The notes under the pieces: model-generated
Databases searched by the model: none
Told to the model about the DNA's origin: nothing
Seen by the model: only the letters and a program-made list of their open reading frames with translations
Source of the DNA: Microcaldota archaeon
GTDB lineage: Archaea; Micrarchaeota; Micrarchaeia; Anstonellales; Bilamarchaeaceae
Direction of reading: 5' to 3'
Length of the DNA stretch: 39,238 nt
Assembly (NCBI GenBank): GCA_013425455.1
Contig: JACCLI010000047.1
Span: 1-39,238 of the forward strand
Translations under genes and position numbers: made by a program
Shown here: positions 17,862 to 25,204 of the stretch, piece after piece
Layout of the letters: each line of letters begins with the position of its first letter
Position numbering within the stretch: the first letter of the stretch is position 1

Positions 17862-18350
17862 TTACGGAGAGATTTTCTTCCAGAGCTCCCTCTTCGCCTT
17901 CTCGGAAAGGCTCTTGTCCTCCTTGAAGAACCTGAGGAAGAATTCGCGCAGGAGCTCGTTGGTGCGGGCGGGGTCCCTCTTCTTCGCCATCTTCATGTAT
18001 TTGGCGGACTCTGGGCTGTCTAAAAAAAGAAGGCACGCCGCGACAAGGAACAGGGAATCCGTATCCTCGGAAATCTCCAATGCGTGGTGGAGGTCATCCA
18101 TCGCCTCCTCGAATTCGAACAATTCCATGTGCACAGAGGCCTTTGCGCGGTAGTATTTTGCATCCGGCTTAATTTGGAGTGCGCGCTCGAAACATTCCGT
18201 GGCGTATTCGAGCCTCCCCTCGTGCTGGGAGACCATCCCCATCCTGAACCAGGACTCGGGGTCCCATCTGGTCTTCCTGATGGTGTCCTTCGCGCGCTTC
18301 CTCACTTGCTCTTTCTTTCCTGCGCGCAGAAGGGCGAGCGTTTCCTCCAT
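17862..18350 (-). CDS. TPR repeat protein
   Basis: A 162-residue cytoplasmic protein built from helical hairpins. Tetratricopeptide units are visible at about 31-64 (WFRMGMVSQHEGRLEYATEC, then FERALQIKPD) and 65-97 (AKASVHMELFEFEEAMDDLH), with a degenerate third. A basic C-terminus (KAKRELWKKISP) follows. TPR arrays bind other proteins; the partner is unknown. The ATG is 25 bp from a palindromic TATA box that also faces the divergent tRNA-Gln, suggesting a leaderless transcript. It ends about 60 bp before the PHP gene, which has its own TATA-like element. Confidence 0.75.
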   Translation of the reverse strand: MEETLALLRAGKKEQVRKRAKDTIRKTRWDPESWFRMGMVSQHEGRLEYATECFERALQIKPDAKYYRAKASVHMELFEFEEAMDDLHHALEISEDTDSLFLVAACLLFLDSPESAKYMKMAKKRDPARTNELLREFFLRFFKEDKSLSEKAKRELWKKISP

Positions 18351-18372
18351 GCGAGCATATGCCCATCAAGCA

Positions 18373-18378
18373 TTTAAA
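18373..18378. promoter_or_regulatory. Shared palindromic TATA box, TPR gene / tRNA-Gln
   Basis: TTTAAA, identical on both strands, lies 25.5 bp from the TPR start codon (minus) and 28.5 bp from the tRNA-Gln 5' end (plus). No other TATA-like element lies in this 53-bp gap, so one box probably serves both directions. Confidence 0.55.
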
Positions 18379-18403
18379 ACGGTTATTGTGTAGTTTAATT
18401 GCT

Positions 18404-18476
18404 AGCCCCTTCGTCTAGCGGTCAAGGATAGCGGGCTTTGGACCCGTTGACACCGGTTCGAATCCGGTAGGGGCTA
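18404..18476 (+). tRNA. tRNA-Gln (anticodon TTG)
   Basis: A 73-nt cloverleaf: acceptor AGCCCCT pairs with AGGGGCT, discriminator A; anticodon stem GCGGG/CCCGT with loop CTTTGGA gives anticodon TTG; T-arm CCGG-TTCGAAT-CCGG. The 3' CCA is not encoded and there is no intron. In archaea this tRNA is normally charged with Glu and amidated. Confidence 0.93.
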
Positions 18477-18508
18477 ATAGGAGTATGGAACGACGGAGGA
18501 GGAGAGGG

Positions 18509-18516
18509 TTTATAAA
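18509..18516 (+). promoter_or_regulatory. TATA box for small unknown gene
   Basis: TTTATAAA is preceded by GGAGGAGAGGG. The predicted transcription start (about 18538-18540) falls after the ATG at 18534 and just before the ATG at 18546, which decides the start of the following gene. Confidence 0.55.
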
Positions 18517-18545
18517 TCCTTTCCGAGTAATATATGTGTGAGAAA

Positions 18546-18854
18546 ATGGTTATGAAAGAAAAGTACGTTCCAGAGCAACTCGACATTGTCCCTTCCAGGG
18601 CAGAAAGGGAGGCAGTTGTACCCATAGCCATAAGGCAGATGGACCATTCCGCTTATACAATAGAAAAGCTCAGGGAGAGCGTCACCGCGATGGAGCTCGA
18701 CCACCACAATTTTCCTACTCCTTTTGAGGCCTCTGCCCATACGCAGGTGGCGGAGAGGTGGGAGCGCCTGCCGATAAACAAAAATCACGGTTCCTCGAGG
18801 CACGACCCGATCGGAAGGCTTTTTGAGAATCTCAGGCACTCTGTTTCTGACTAG
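18546..18854 (+). CDS. Small uncharacterised hydrophilic protein
   Basis: A 102-residue protein if it starts at the ATG at 18546. The in-frame ATG at 18534 (106 residues) lies too close to the TATA box to be transcribed. The sequence is hydrophilic with several His (SAYTIEKL, ELDHHNFPTPFEASAHTQ, NKNHGSSRHDPIG) and no membrane segment or motif I recognise. It stands alone between tRNA-Gln and the convergent guaA subunit gene, 21 bp from the latter's stop. It has a good promoter and plausible codon use, so it is probably real. Confidence 0.6.
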   Translation: MVMKEKYVPEQLDIVPSRAEREAVVPIAIRQMDHSAYTIEKLRESVTAMELDHHNFPTPFEASAHTQVAERWERLPINKNHGSSRHDPIGRLFENLRHSVSD

Positions 18855-18875
18855 AAAACCCGGAAAAGAAATTTG

Positions 18876-19832
18876 TTATTCCATCTCTATTGTGGAAGGC
18901 GGCTTGTTCGTAATGTCATAGACCACTCTTCCGACGCCCCTTATCTCGTTTGTAATCCTTGTGGAGATTGTGGATAATACCCCAAATGGGATTTCTGAAA
19001 AGTTGGCGGTCATTCCGTCCAAACTGCGGACTGCGCGCACGACCACCGTGTATTTGTATACTCTTTCATCTCCGGCGACTCCCACGGTCTTTGAAGGGAG
19101 CACAGCGGCGAAATATTGCCAGGGGCGCTCCATTTTCTTTTCCGCGGATGCGCGGTCCAGTTCCTCTTCAACGATGAAGCAGGCATCCTTTACAATATCT
19201 AATTTCTCGCGGGAGATTTCACCTACTATGCGGACCGCGAGGCCGGGGCCTGGGAAGGGCTGCCTCTCGAAAATGTAATTCGGGAGCCCGAGTTCTTTTC
19301 CAACCATGCGCACCTCGTGCTTGTAGAGTTCGCGCAGGGGCTCGCACAGTCTCAAATCCATATCTTTTGGGAGGCCGCCCACATTGTGGTGGGACTTTAT
19401 TGTCTGCCTCCCTCCGCCGCCGCTTTCAATCCAGTCCGGGGCAATTGTTCCCTGGATGAGCACCTTTACCTTTTCCTTTTTCGCTATTTCCTCGAATACG
19501 CGGATGAATTGTTCGCCGATTATTTTCCTCTTCTGCTCAGGCTCGGAAATTCCTTCCAGTTTCTTGATGAAGCGCTCGCTCTCGCTTGCGATGCGGATTG
19601 GAATGCCCACCTTTCCAGCCGCTTCTTTCACGTGCTGCGCCTCGTTCTTGCGCATGAAGCCGTTGTCCACGAAGACGGAAACGAGTTGGTTAGGAACGGC
19701 GCGGGCGGCGAGGGTGGCGGCGACCATTGAATCCACGCCTCCGGAAACAGCGATTATGCATCTCTCCTTCCCCACTGCTTTCTTTATGTCTTCCACTGCC
19801 TGCGGAATGAATTTTGATGGATTGAATGCCAT
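18876..19832 (-). CDS. guaAB: GMP synthase subunit B (ATP-pyrophosphatase)
   Basis: A 318-residue protein that adenylates XMP and accepts ammonia to form GMP in purine synthesis. The N-terminal PP-loop AVSGGVDSMVAA is clear, as is the family C-terminus SLDGMTANFSEIPFGVLST ... YDITNKPPSTIEME that forms the dimerisation and XMP-binding part. There is no glutamine amidotransferase domain, matching the split archaeal enzyme. The partner glutaminase subunit is not in this window. It is divergent from EndoQ and probably leaderless from a shared TATA box. Confidence 0.95.
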   Translation of the reverse strand: MAFNPSKFIPQAVEDIKKAVGKERCIIAVSGGVDSMVAATLAARAVPNQLVSVFVDNGFMRKNEAQHVKEAAGKVGIPIRIASESERFIKKLEGISEPEQKRKIIGEQFIRVFEEIAKKEKVKVLIQGTIAPDWIESGGGGRQTIKSHHNVGGLPKDMDLRLCEPLRELYKHEVRMVGKELGLPNYIFERQPFPGPGLAVRIVGEISREKLDIVKDACFIVEEELDRASAEKKMERPWQYFAAVLPSKTVGVAGDERVYKYTVVVRAVRSLDGMTANFSEIPFGVLSTISTRITNEIRGVGRVVYDITNKPPSTIEME

Positions 19833-19853
19833 GGCTGGATTTCTGGGGCGGAT

Positions 19854-19859
19854 TTTAAA
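19854..19859. promoter_or_regulatory. Shared palindromic TATA box, guaA subunit B / EndoQ
   Basis: TTTAAA is centred 24.5 bp from the GMP synthase start (minus) and 26.5 bp from the EndoQ start (plus). It is the only TATA-like element in the 50-bp gap. Both transcripts would be leaderless. Confidence 0.6.
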
Positions 19860-19882
19860 TAGCTCACGGTCAAAAGTGGTGC

Positions 19883-21112
19883 ATGCACATTATCGCGGAC
19901 TTGCATCTCCATTCAAAGTATTCACGCGCGACCAGTGGAAACTCTGATTTGGAGGGTTTGAGCGAGTGGGCGCAGACAAAGGGGATTGGATTGTTGGGGA
20001 GCGCGGATTTCACGCACCCTAAATGGCTGGGGGAATTGAAAAAGAAACTGAAGGATGAGGGGGAGGGGATTTTCTCCTACAAGAATACGAAATTCATGCT
20101 CACCACGGAAGTGAGCAACATATTTTATCGGAAGGATGTGAACAAGAAAGTGCATAACATCCTATTCGCGCCTTCGCTGGAAGTAGTGGGGCAGATCTGT
20201 GAAGGGCTGAAGAAATTTGGAAAATTGGAGGAGGATGGGAGGCCCATCCTGAATTTGGATATTATTGAGATGATGGAGATTCTCCGCGGGATATCGCGCG
20301 AAATCTACGTCGTGCCGGCTCACGCTTGGACTCCTTGGTTTGGGGTGTTCGGCTCAAAATCCGGGTTTGATTCATTGGAAGAGGCGTTCGGGAAATATGC
20401 GAAGGATATTTTTGCATTGGAAACGGGATTGTCTTCCGACCCTTCGATGAACTGGATGCTGAGCGCGCTGGACAGGATCACTCTAATCTCCAATTCGGAC
20501 TGCCATTCCCCGCAGAAATTGGGGAGGGAGGCGAATGTGTTTGAGCTTGAGAGGCTGACGTACAAGGCGGTTATGGATGCGATAAAGACGCGGAAGGGAT
20601 TCCTGAAGACTTATGAGTTTTATCCGGAGGAAGGGAAATACCACTGGGACGGGCACCGTGACTGCAAGGTATGCCTTTCCCCTCCGGAATCAATTAAGAT
20701 GGGGGATTTGTGCCCGGTGTGCAAGAAGAAGTTGACCGTGGGAGTATTGCACAGGGTTGCTGCGCTTGCGGACAGAAAGGAGGGGTTTGTTCCTCCGCAC
20801 TCGGTTCCGTTTACGAGATTGATTCCGCTCATGGAAATTATTGCCTCTGTGCGGGATGCGGGGGTAGGCACGAAGGGGGTGCAGGAGGAGTATTTCAAAT
20901 TGGTGAATTACTTCGGGAATGAGTTTGCGGCGCTGGAGGCGCCGGAAGAGAATCTAATTCTGGCTTCGGACAAGGTGCTTGCAAAAGCAATAGTGAAGGC
21001 AAGGGAAGGGCAGGTTTACTGGAAGCCGGGTTACGATGGGGTTTTCGGGGAGATGAGATGGGAAAAGCCGAAGGAGGACCCGAAGAGCCAGAAGAGCCTT
21101 ATGGATTTCTAA
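19883..21112 (+). CDS. endoQ: Endonuclease Q (PHP-type DNA repair nuclease)
   Basis: A 409-residue protein with a textbook PHP domain: DLHLHSKYS (6-14), SADFTHPKW, a metal-bridging Glu in LTTEVSN, PAHAWTPWF and SNSDCHSPQ. A zinc-binding segment with CKVC and CPVCKKK then leads to a helical C-terminus. This domain order and length match the Pyrococcus EndoQ family. EndoQ cleaves DNA 5' of deaminated bases (uracil, hypoxanthine, xanthine) and of abasic sites. The product presumably enters an alternative excision pathway. Transcription is predicted leaderless from the box shared with guaA subunit B. Confidence 0.88.
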   Translation: MHIIADLHLHSKYSRATSGNSDLEGLSEWAQTKGIGLLGSADFTHPKWLGELKKKLKDEGEGIFSYKNTKFMLTTEVSNIFYRKDVNKKVHNILFAPSLEVVGQICEGLKKFGKLEEDGRPILNLDIIEMMEILRGISREIYVVPAHAWTPWFGVFGSKSGFDSLEEAFGKYAKDIFALETGLSSDPSMNWMLSALDRITLISNSDCHSPQKLGREANVFELERLTYKAVMDAIKTRKGFLKTYEFYPEEGKYHWDGHRDCKVCLSPPESIKMGDLCPVCKKKLTVGVLHRVAALADRKEGFVPPHSVPFTRLIPLMEIIASVRDAGVGTKGVQEEYFKLVNYFGNEFAALEAPEENLILASDKVLAKAIVKAREGQVYWKPGYDGVFGEMRWEKPKEDPKSQKSLMDF

Positions 21113-21139
21113 CACTTAAAAACACCTACTACCAATATG

Positions 21140-21147
21140 TTTAAATA
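21140..21147 (+). promoter_or_regulatory. TATA box for nucleotidyltransferase-like gene
   Basis: TTTAAATA is centred about 27 bp before the ATG at 21170, so a leaderless start is predicted. The gap from EndoQ (57 bp) contains nothing else of note. Confidence 0.55.
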
Positions 21148-21169
21148 CCCTTCTTGACCATATATTACC

Positions 21170-22051
21170 ATGAATGGTGCCACCAAAACCCTCAGCCCTG
21201 AGGATAGGGCAATTGCCTTTACACTCAAGAGGGGAAGCGATTCTCAATTCGCAAACAGCATGTTCAAGCTCTCTTCAGACAGGATGCCAGAAGCCGCAAG
21301 GCTCTTCAGGTACCTGGAGAAGGTGGAGGAGGCGAGGGGAACGGGGCACTTTTTCCCGCTAAAATACCTGCTTACGCTGGCAATAGAGAGCAACGAGAGA
21401 AGCCAGAGGTTCTGCCTTATAGGCGGATTCGCGGCCTTCATGTACATAACGGCTGCGGAAGGCGAGCTGAAGGGCCCCACTGAGAAGTGGAGGGGCTCCC
21501 ACGACCTGGACATAATAGCGATAGACAGGGGATTCCCGGCGATGGCGGCGGCAACTTTCAATACCCCGTTGATAAAGGCTCCTTTCCCGAACAAGACCGC
21601 GGTGAACGCATACGACGAGCACGCGGAGTTCCCGTGCGAAATGGACATCTATCACTTTGAAGGCGGAAAGCTCAGGATAGAGGAGTATGTGCTGAAAGAG
21701 AAGGACCTGAGGGCCGTAACATTCGAGAGGCTTGGGGTAAAATTCAATGTGATCTCCTGGGACCAGCTGGTCTCGCTGAAAGTTTATGCTAACAGGATGC
21801 GGGATAAGATAGATGTGGTTGACCTTGTATGCGCCCTTGCGAAGGCGGAAGAGCGCGGAATCAGCGGTGAGCTGGGGGGGAGCCTGGAGGAGCAGTTTGG
21901 AAAGCTTACCGAGGCGGAGAAGGAAGCGGTGAGGAAGGCGTTCGTGGAAGTTATCGCGACAAGGGATGTGAAGGAGAAGTTCGGGGGCATTGTCCCGTAT
22001 TACGGCAGGCAGGAGATAATCAGGGCATACGGGCAGATAGAAAGCCTTTGA
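21170..22051 (+). CDS. Nucleotidyltransferase-fold protein (AbiEii/DUF6036-like)
   Basis: A 293-residue protein. LIGGFAAFMY (83-92) followed by SHDLDIIAIDR (110-120) is the glycine-containing helix plus hDhD catalytic strand of the minimal nucleotidyltransferase superfamily. A third acidic residue may be in FPCEMDIYHF. FNVISWDQLVSLKVYANRMR then DKIDVVDLV resembles the conserved downstream region of AbiEii-type and related proteins that reads DLxxL. Such proteins include toxin components, but no antitoxin-like partner is adjacent, so a toxin role is not supported here. Transcribed alone; the T-rich CTCTTTTTTAA after its stop may terminate it. Confidence 0.6.
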   Translation: MNGATKTLSPEDRAIAFTLKRGSDSQFANSMFKLSSDRMPEAARLFRYLEKVEEARGTGHFFPLKYLLTLAIESNERSQRFCLIGGFAAFMYITAAEGELKGPTEKWRGSHDLDIIAIDRGFPAMAAATFNTPLIKAPFPNKTAVNAYDEHAEFPCEMDIYHFEGGKLRIEEYVLKEKDLRAVTFERLGVKFNVISWDQLVSLKVYANRMRDKIDVVDLVCALAKAEERGISGELGGSLEEQFGKLTEAEKEAVRKAFVEVIATRDVKEKFGGIVPYYGRQEIIRAYGQIESL

Positions 22052-22064
22052 TGCATACCTCTCT

Positions 22065-22072
22065 TTTTTAAT
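22065..22072 (+). promoter_or_regulatory. TATA-like element for glyS
   Basis: TTTTTAAT is centred about 26 bp before the glyS ATG. The same T-run could act as a terminator for the preceding gene. Confidence 0.45.
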
Positions 22073-22094
22073 CGTTATCCAGCAAATCTAACCT

Positions 22095-23585
22095 ATGGAA
22101 CTCCACGAGAGAATATATGAGCTGGCGCTCACGCGCTCCTTTTTCTACCCTTCAAATGAGCCTTATGGGCAGGTTTCGGGCTTCTATGATTATGGGCCGA
22201 CGGGATGGCAGATTAAAAGGAGATTGCAGGCCCTCTGGAGGAGGATGTTCATACAGGAGGAGGGATTTCTGGAGGTGGAATCCTCTATTGTTACTCCGGA
22301 GATTGTATTGAAGGCGAGCGGGCACGTGGAGGAATTCACGGACCCTGTGGTAGAGTGCGAGAAGTGCCACACGAAAGTGAGGGCAGACCATTTGGTCGAG
22401 AGCAAGATTGAGTTCAAGTGGGACGGAAAACTGGAGACGCTCACCGCGAAGATAAGGGACAATGAGATAAAGTGCCCTTCCTGCGGGGGAAGGCTGTCGG
22501 ATGCGTTTGCTTCCAATCTGATGTTCCATACGGGGATTGGGGCGGGGCAGGAGACTGCCTATTTGAGGCCCGAGACCGCGCAGGGCATATTTACCGCGTT
22601 TCCGCGGGTGTTCAGGAACCATGGGGCGAAACTGCCCCTTGCGGTGGGGCAGATTGGGAGGAGCTTCAGGAACGAGATTTCCCCGCGGAGGAGCCTCGTG
22701 AGGATGAGGGAGTTTACGCAGATGGAGCTGGAATACTTCTTCAACCCCAAGATTCCCACAATTGAGGGGTTTGAAAGGGTGCGGGAAAAGAAGATTAGGA
22801 TTCTCACCCGGGAAGAGCAGGAGGGGAGCGGGGCGCCAAAATGGATGAGCGCGGGGGAGATAGTGGAGAGGGGGATTGCGAACGAGATTATGGCCTATTT
22901 CCTGGTTAAGGAATGGGAGTATTATACTATTGCAGGTTTGGCTCCTGATGCGATGTGGTTCAGGCACCTTCGTGCGGATGAGACTCCGCACTATTCCCGG
23001 AGCAATGTGGATTTGGAGGTGGAAACCTCCCATGGGATTGTGGAGATTGCAGGGAACGCGTATAGGACGGATTATGATTTGGGAAGGCATGCGCAGTTCA
23101 GCAAGAAGGATTTGAGTGTGTTTTCCGAAGAGACTAAGGAAAAAGTTGTACCGCACGTGGTGGAGGTCTCGATGGGAGTTGATAGATTGTTCTTCTGCAT
23201 GCTCGAGCACTCGTTTAGGGAGAAATCCGAGGGGAAGGACTGGGAATGGTTTGACTTTTCCCCCTTTGTTGCGCCTTATGACTTATGCGTATTCCCTCTT
23301 ATGAAGAAGGACGGGCTGCGCGAGAAGGCAGAGAGCATCGTGCTTATGATGAGGGAGGCGGGAGTGGAGGCGTTCTTCTCCGATGCGGGGAGCATAGGGA
23401 GGAGGTATGCGAAGGCGGACGAGATTGGGGTTCCTTATGCGATTACTATTGATTATCAGACGCTGGAAGACGATTCCGTAACCATCCGGTTTAGGAACGA
23501 CGGAAAGCAGGAAAGGGTTGCGGTAGAGAAACTGGTGGAAAAGATAAAGAAATTGAAGAAGGAAGGGAAATTGGTATTAGGTTGA
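22095..23585 (+). CDS. glyS: Glycyl-tRNA synthetase
   Basis: A 496-residue class II aminoacyl-tRNA synthetase of the dimeric archaeal/eukaryotic type. Motif 1 region: GFYDYGPTGWQIKRRLQALW. Zinc-type cysteine pairs CEKC and CPSC occur in the insertion (about 95-135). Motif 2: FRNEISPRRSLVRMREFTQM. A glycine-recognition segment contains VETSHGIVEIAGNAYRTDYD. Motif 3 is VVEVSMGVDRLFFCM. An HGTP anticodon-binding domain (APYDLCVFPLMKKDG onward) completes it. It is somewhat shorter than typical archaeal GlyRS because the insertions are compact, but all catalytic blocks are present. Followed after 4 nt by a small unknown gene. Confidence 0.95.
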   Translation: MELHERIYELALTRSFFYPSNEPYGQVSGFYDYGPTGWQIKRRLQALWRRMFIQEEGFLEVESSIVTPEIVLKASGHVEEFTDPVVECEKCHTKVRADHLVESKIEFKWDGKLETLTAKIRDNEIKCPSCGGRLSDAFASNLMFHTGIGAGQETAYLRPETAQGIFTAFPRVFRNHGAKLPLAVGQIGRSFRNEISPRRSLVRMREFTQMELEYFFNPKIPTIEGFERVREKKIRILTREEQEGSGAPKWMSAGEIVERGIANEIMAYFLVKEWEYYTIAGLAPDAMWFRHLRADETPHYSRSNVDLEVETSHGIVEIAGNAYRTDYDLGRHAQFSKKDLSVFSEETKEKVVPHVVEVSMGVDRLFFCMLEHSFREKSEGKDWEWFDFSPFVAPYDLCVFPLMKKDGLREKAESIVLMMREAGVEAFFSDAGSIGRRYAKADEIGVPYAITIDYQTLEDDSVTIRFRNDGKQERVAVEKLVEKIKKLKKEGKLVLG

Positions 23586-23589
23586 AGAT

Positions 23590-23853
23590 ATGACTTTGAT
23601 TTCAGAACCGGAAGATTTGGTCTGGAAGGTTAAGACAGGGCGAATGTCTGCGCATGATGCCTTGCTCATTATGAAAAGATTATTTGAAAAGAATGCTAAA
23701 CTAGATGAGGCGAGGAATTTAAGGGAGATAAGGGGATACCTGGAGGACGAAGCAGCAAAAGAAAACATGAGGGCAGTCCTGAAAGCTGGTAGAAGAACGA
23801 GAATGGAAAGAAGAAATCCTGAGCCAACGCATCTGAGAAGGCTGAGGGTATAG
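23590..23853 (+). CDS. Small basic protein downstream of glyS
   Basis: An 87-residue hydrophilic helical protein, starting 4 nt after the glyS stop and probably co-transcribed. It has an acidic/helical first half (EPEDLVWKVKTGRMSAHDAL) and a strongly basic end (GRRTRMERR ... RRLRV), compatible with RNA or ribosome binding, but no recognised family. It converges on the ACT-domain gene with 6 bp between stops. Confidence 0.6.
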   Translation: MTLISEPEDLVWKVKTGRMSAHDALLIMKRLFEKNAKLDEARNLREIRGYLEDEAAKENMRAVLKAGRRTRMERRNPEPTHLRRLRV

Positions 23854-23859
23854 AAAACT

Positions 23860-24261
23860 CTAATCCTTTATGCCGAGCGCATCCTTGGCAAGGCTCATCT
23901 GGCTTTCAACCGGCTTTATTGCCACTTCGGTGAATGCGTGGTCGGTTTTTCCGAGGATGTAGACGCTCTCCAGGTCCACTTTTCTGTTTGAGAGCTTCCT
24001 TGTGAGCTTTCCCAGTTCCCCGGGCCTGTTCGCCATCTTTATTACGAGGATGTCTGCGACGGTTATCTCCCGTATTCCCACCTGCTTGTCAAGGATTCTC
24101 TTTGCGGAAACCGGGTCGGTGGTCACGATGCGGAAGATTGCGTTGACCCCCTGCCCGTAGGCGGCGATTGCCTCGATGTTCACGCCTGCGCCCCCGATCG
24201 CCTCCGCGATGTTCGCGAGAGTACCAATCCTGTTTTCCACGATTACGGTTATTTCCTTCAT
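23860..24261 (-). CDS. Double ACT-domain regulatory protein
   Basis: A 133-residue protein made of two ACT domains and nothing else. The first (3-68) begins EITVIVENRIGTLANIAEAI and contains GVNIEAIAAYG. The second (about 70-133) begins EITVADILVIKMANRPGELG and contains KVDLESVYILGK. ACT pairs bind amino acids or related ligands and act as regulators. The start is the ATG at 24261: the reading frame extends further upstream but would run through the initiator tRNA gene. Ligand and target unknown. Confidence 0.85.
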   Translation of the reverse strand: MKEITVIVENRIGTLANIAEAIGGAGVNIEAIAAYGQGVNAIFRIVTTDPVSAKRILDKQVGIREITVADILVIKMANRPGELGKLTRKLSNRKVDLESVYILGKTDHAFTEVAIKPVESQMSLAKDALGIKD

Positions 24262-24278
24262 ACGGACACCCCAAATCC

Positions 24279-24306
24279 TTTTTGCGCCCGAAAGACCGGG
24301 CAAAAA
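24279..24306 (-). terminator. Hairpin and T-run between initiator tRNA and ACT gene
   Basis: On the minus strand a T5 run 7 nt after the tRNA is followed by the stem GCCCG/CGGGC (loop GTCTTT) and an A5 run that partly pairs with the T-run. It could end or process the tRNA transcript before the ACT gene. Confidence 0.4.
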
Positions 24307-24311
24307 TGAAT

Positions 24312-24386
24312 TAGCGGGAGGTGGATTTGAACCACCGATCTCTGGGTTATGAGCCCAGCGGGCACTCCAAGCTACCCTATCCCGCT
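24312..24386 (-). tRNA. Initiator tRNA-Met (anticodon CAT)
   Basis: A 75-nt cloverleaf. Acceptor AGCGGGA pairs with TCCCGCT with discriminator A, giving the A1:U72 pair that marks archaeal initiators. The anticodon stem CTGGG/CCCAG contains the three G:C pairs typical of initiators around loop CTCATAA. T-arm GGTGG-TTCAAAT-CCACC. No CCA is encoded. The two identity features together favour initiator over elongator Met or Ile2. Confidence 0.92.
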
Positions 24387-24489
24387 TCAAAATCTAACAG
24401 AAGTGATTCCTATTTTGAGCGACGCTCTTTTTAATTCTTCCATCGTATTTAATTAAATCTGACCTACGGCGATTGCTAATAAAAATCGC

Positions 24490-24507
24490 GGGGGGTTATG
24501 ATTACCC
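24490..24507 (+). repeat. 18-bp dispersed repeat, copy 1
   Basis: GGGGGGTTATGATTACCC is identical at 28622-28639. It can fold as GGGT/ACCC with a 7-nt loop. Here it follows a TATA-like TAATAAAAA (24476-24484) and precedes three GC-rich hairpins and tRNA-Ser. Confidence 0.7.
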
Positions 24508-24545
24508 GTTAAATCGGGTGGGGGTCAGGAGGACCCTCAAACTGG

Positions 24546-24564
24546 GGGGAGGGTGTCCCTCCCC
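24546..24564 (+). other. Perfect GC-rich hairpin upstream of tRNA-Ser
   Basis: GGGGAGGG/CCCTCCCC with loop TGT is a perfect 8-bp stem, ending 10 bp before tRNA-Ser. Two smaller hairpins precede it: ACCCG/CGGGT at 24504-24519 and GGGTC/GACCC at about 24522-24536. No gene lies in 24387-24574. The run of stems suggests a structured leader or small RNA. Confidence 0.5.
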
Positions 24565-24574
24565 GCGGTTCGGT

Positions 24575-24659
24575 GCTGGGGTCGCCTAGTCCGGTAGGGC
24601 GGCAGCCTGCTAAGCTGTTCTCCCAAAAGGAGTCGAGGGTTCAAATCCCTCCCCCGGCG
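24575..24659 (+). tRNA. tRNA-Ser (anticodon GCT)
   Basis: An 85-nt tRNA with the long variable arm of serine tRNAs (TCTCC/GGAG stem). Acceptor GCTGGGG pairs with CCCCGGC (one T:G wobble), discriminator G. Anticodon stem GCAGC/GCTGT with loop CTGCTAA gives GCT. T-arm GAGGG-TTCAAAT-CCCTC. No encoded CCA. Confidence 0.93.
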
Positions 24660-24764
24660 AAGGTCTTGGGTTAGAGTTAGGTAGGACTGCTTCTGTCCGG
24701 AAGTGTCTGTTTTTAAGATTTCCTGTATAAACCCCAAACAACACATTAATACTGGGGTGAAAAT

Positions 24765-25103
24765 ATGGGATGTGGAGAACTTGATGGCGGAACCCGTTGC
24801 CTTGGGGCTATACATGGCCCGGAGGATGTAATTGCGCTATTGCGCGCTGGCGCAATAAGCGAGGCAGAGGCAGAAGAAATAATCAGAACCGGAAAAGAAG
24901 CTGACTTAAATTTTCTGACGTGTGATAGGGTCGGGATTGAAAAGGAAGCTGCACGCAAGCTGGTTGACAAGAGATATGAAAGAGTTCCAGAGCAGCTCAG
25001 GGCAGCCGCAAGCGAAAGCAGGTTCGTGGCAAAGGACAGGGGAGAAAGGATGAAAGGGACAGAAGCCACTGCCCCGGCCAAAGATGGCTTAAAGAAGAAA
25101 TAA
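24765..25103 (+). CDS. Small uncharacterised protein
   Basis: A 112-residue hydrophilic protein. GGGGTGA 5 nt before the ATG is a good ribosome-binding site and TATAAA at 24726-24731 a plausible promoter giving a short leader. It has two N-terminal cysteines (GCGELDGGTRC), a helical acidic middle (AISEAEAEEIIRTGKEADL) and a basic C-terminus rich in Lys/Ala. No family recognised. It sits between tRNA-Ser and an 11-bp copy of that tRNA's 3' end, so it could be cargo of an old integration, though that is weak. Confidence 0.6.
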   Translation: MGCGELDGGTRCLGAIHGPEDVIALLRAGAISEAEAEEIIRTGKEADLNFLTCDRVGIEKEAARKLVDKRYERVPEQLRAAASESRFVAKDRGERMKGTEATAPAKDGLKKK

Positions 25104-25158
25104 TCTATTGGGCTTTTACGGGAGTGGAGGTCCAAAGTTGAACCTAGAGTGAGAGGCG

Positions 25159-25169
25159 CTCCCCCGGCG
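25159..25169 (+). repeat. 11-bp copy of the tRNA-Ser 3' end
   Basis: CTCCCCCGGCG repeats the last 11 bases of the tRNA-Ser gene (24649-24659) in direct orientation, 510 bp away. Such copies can mark integration at a tRNA. The match does not extend on either side, and no integrase is present. Confidence 0.3.
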
Positions 25170-25177
25170 TCTTATTT

Positions 25178-25183
25178 TTTAAA
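25178..25183 (+). promoter_or_regulatory. TATA box for two-repeat protein
   Basis: TTTAAA within TTATTTTTTAAAC is centred 24.5 bp before the ATG at 25205 and predicts a leaderless start. Confidence 0.55.
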
Positions 25184-25204
25184 CTTAAAAAGAGGAATAT
25201 CCAT

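Noticed and set aside
21170-22051. Toxin of an AbiE-type toxin-antitoxin pair
   Set aside because: No antitoxin-like regulator is adjacent; only the nucleotidyltransferase fold is supported.
22152-23210. 352-residue frame opposite glyS
   Set aside because: glyS is certain, and this frame is a low-complexity shadow.
24262-24390. Upstream extension of the ACT-domain gene
   Set aside because: It runs through the initiator tRNA gene and the hairpin after it; the ATG at 24261 begins exactly at the first ACT domain.
24400-24424. GAGC/GCTC stem with T-run as a terminator
   Set aside because: Both neighbouring genes on that side are on the minus strand, so no plus-strand transcript would use it.
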